DNA of 64,000 bases, from positions 44,357 to 108,356 of IMG/VR virus record IMGVR_UViG_3300025778_000010, one strand, 5' to 3'. Below the pieces are notes generated by a model. It did not search any database and had not been told where the DNA came from. It saw nothing but the letters and a program-made list of their open reading frames with translations. Each line of letters begins with the position of its first letter. Positions within the stretch are counted from its first letter, which is position 1. The position numbers and the translations under genes are program-made. Origin of the DNA: a virus. Below are positions 63,701 through 64,000 of this stretch, one piece after another.

Positions 63701-64000
63701 TTGGACTTACATACCAAACAATAAAGCTTCTTGTTGAGTCGGGTAAATAGTCTGATGTTCCATTCCAATAATTTGTATATGTGAATGAATTAGCACCTCT
63801 TACTGCTAAATCTCCACCCGATACAACAGTTTCAGTTGTTGTTGGACTTGATGAAATTGCAGGGGAATATCCTGAAGCTTCTGTAGGAGGATATTTTCTA
63901 CATACAAAATACCTGTAATTATTTGAATCTGTACTATCTGATCCAGTTACCCCAGTTGTTGTGGTATTTGCAGTAATTGTTCCAACAACATATAGTCCGT
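60726..64000 (-). CDS. giant fibronectin-III adhesin / tail fibre, cut by window edge
   Basis: At least 1,091 codons are open up to the right edge; the start lies outside. Multiple FnIII-like domains (repeated patterns LSWTPATWQTYSPYTGDNVTY, SYADTLSLSSSTTYYYWIRG). Near residues 750-820 of the internal frame there is an InlB/Listeria-Bacteroides repeat: YTVTWNANGGTVSP, then YSFNGWYNAASGG and LYAQW. These domains bind host surface carbohydrates or proteins. Low-charge, Ser/Thr/Tyr rich. Probably receptor binding, possibly acquired from a host surface gene. Confidence 0.85.
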   Translation of the reverse strand, partial: GLYVVGTITANTTTTGVTGSDSTDSNNYRYFVCRKYPPTEASGYSPAISSSPTTTETVVSGGDLAVRGANSFTYTNYWNGTSDYLPDSTRSFIVWYVSPNYYTSASAIVLGATQLTSSTAQINTPYPSNNGTIYSTSSTLIPNTISSGSYYYAVEYQYNSNTDFATTGPTIKFAYVGPINNSPTPTTYPTLTATTPSGYIGNQNSFTVGATVTGNTGYWSPTPNGSYPIISSFKYSTSSNISLSNQGSWNVVTSPGVEGGFQSSYQGQNTSFTLGGLVTSSTGSAGKYLEYFVTAENGNGANSSSDFATNAQLIYPTPNAQSIVLMTWTSDNAANVTWSSLYTSDHYQLTYSTSSTTSSGTWTPIGSVQYTSGSAIAYSGLPSGTYYYSVISYNADGVGIYGPVFSYNSTPPPDAPTFTYDYGSQNLYNGTITATANKSTSISATVYRSGSSSWGTTITYDTAYSSGTNKLYYSIPTSGYYYLYVTATNSYGSTSAYSIINNSTIFYAGIPIGTAYQSVSASTTALEIDLSWTPATWQTYSPYTGDNVTYRNNNASYEVYRSTSSSTPANSVTPTYTGLTGSSYADTLSLSSSTTYYYWIRGRNTETYSGWQSMGNATTYTPPSPQPFTTISGTKAYPTGATQSYSEPTQNRTLTTSWNASTNATYYEVQYEGSNDNSTWTVLQSLAGAPYLTTTSNTYAAAYYRYYRYTVRARDAARTLSTAAYSDYGSSGSLVYYYITGSNPSTPSINSVTPGTGSSYNSALVNYSFPSNPGSNTIDWNYWSLDNATWNQVYATSFTISSLSASTGYYVYMRSMNYDMLYSGSTYQYFVTNAAPVYYTVTWNANGGTVSPASSTQSTVGGSVTAPTPTLSGYSFNGWYNAASGGSLIVNGGGSYTPSSNTTLYAQWTYIHVYPTISSTLSVSSITTTSAVISWSQTNASYDYLNGTTYLGLATSTTLTGLSSSTAYSGYVTVYSTTGDTATGYYSFTTAAAGVKPSAPTGLYGSDDISPHGGHFYFTASSTGTAPITYYFVVTKSTTLNGTYSTYSSSSTAGTSITVNSTGYFKCSVYASNAYGTSSTVSTSTGVQFT

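Noticed and set aside
1-64000. Insertion sequences, integrase or attachment site
   Set aside because: No transposase or tyrosine/serine integrase motif was seen, so a lytic lifestyle is more likely, but genes outside the window are unknown.

Overview
The window reads as 64 kb of a large tailed bacteriophage (Caudoviricetes) infecting a low-GC actinobacterium. Phage evidence: a terminase pair (large subunit 40348-42195, small-subunit-like 42188-42715), long tail-fibre/adhesin genes at both ends, a collagen-like fibre protein, a secreted lysozyme-like lysis protein, dense head-to-tail gene packing with 1-8 nt overlaps, and six tRNA genes. Actinobacterial-host evidence: a WhiB-like Fe-S regulator (32178-32504), a DUF7455-type protein (39695-39934), a B12-dependent ribonucleotide reductase and many probably leaderless genes. 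The base composition is AT-rich, which together with the families fits phages of freshwater low-GC Actinobacteria; this host assignment is inference, not shown by the sequence.

Layout. (1) 1-8050, minus strand: structural/fibre genes, then class II ribonucleotide reductase and a glycosyltransferase. (2) 8126-10600, plus: lysis-like gene followed by small enzymes, then (10642-11862, minus) deoxyribose-phosphate aldolase and a cupin/JmjC-like protein. (3) 12.1-22.8 kb, plus: an early/accessory region of about 35 very small genes, many with zinc-ribbon cysteines, organised into many short transcription units. Each unit is preceded by a recurrent regulatory cassette built from a GGCGTGTCGAGTTGACA repeat, a CRP/GlxR-like site and an extended -10 promoter with a conserved ATGTCAG spacer. 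A DnaA-box pair lies in the middle at 13959-13979. (4) 22.9-23.45 kb: AT-rich convergent junction with short repeats. (5) 23.46-33.5 kb, minus: second dense array of tiny zinc-finger/membrane genes, then an adhesin-like secreted protein, an HslV/proteasome-like Ntn hydrolase, thioredoxin, WhiB and GroES. (6) 33.5-43 kb, minus: head-associated proteins, Dps, Hsp20, tRNAs with a structured non-coding RNA between two of them, HNH nuclease, terminases. (7) 43-58 kb, minus: sugar enzymes, then a complete replication/recombination block (RuvC, Cas4-like nuclease, RecA, DnaE-type polymerase, SSB, primase, DnaB helicase, DNA-binding proteins). (8) 58-64 kb, minus: phosphoesterase, homing HNH, 2OG-Fe(II) oxygenase, coiled-coil proteins and a giant fibronectin-III/InlB-repeat adhesin running off the right edge.

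How it fits together: the phage carries its own replisome (polymerase III alpha type, helicase, primase, SSB), recombination (RecA, RuvC, Cas4-like nuclease), dNTP supply (NrdJ with a co-encoded thioredoxin), stress and redox proteins (GPx, Dps, Hsp20, GroES) and surface-modification enzymes (two glycosyltransferases, epimerase). The least explained part, and the most interesting, is the 12-23 kb plus-strand region with its repeated regulatory cassette.
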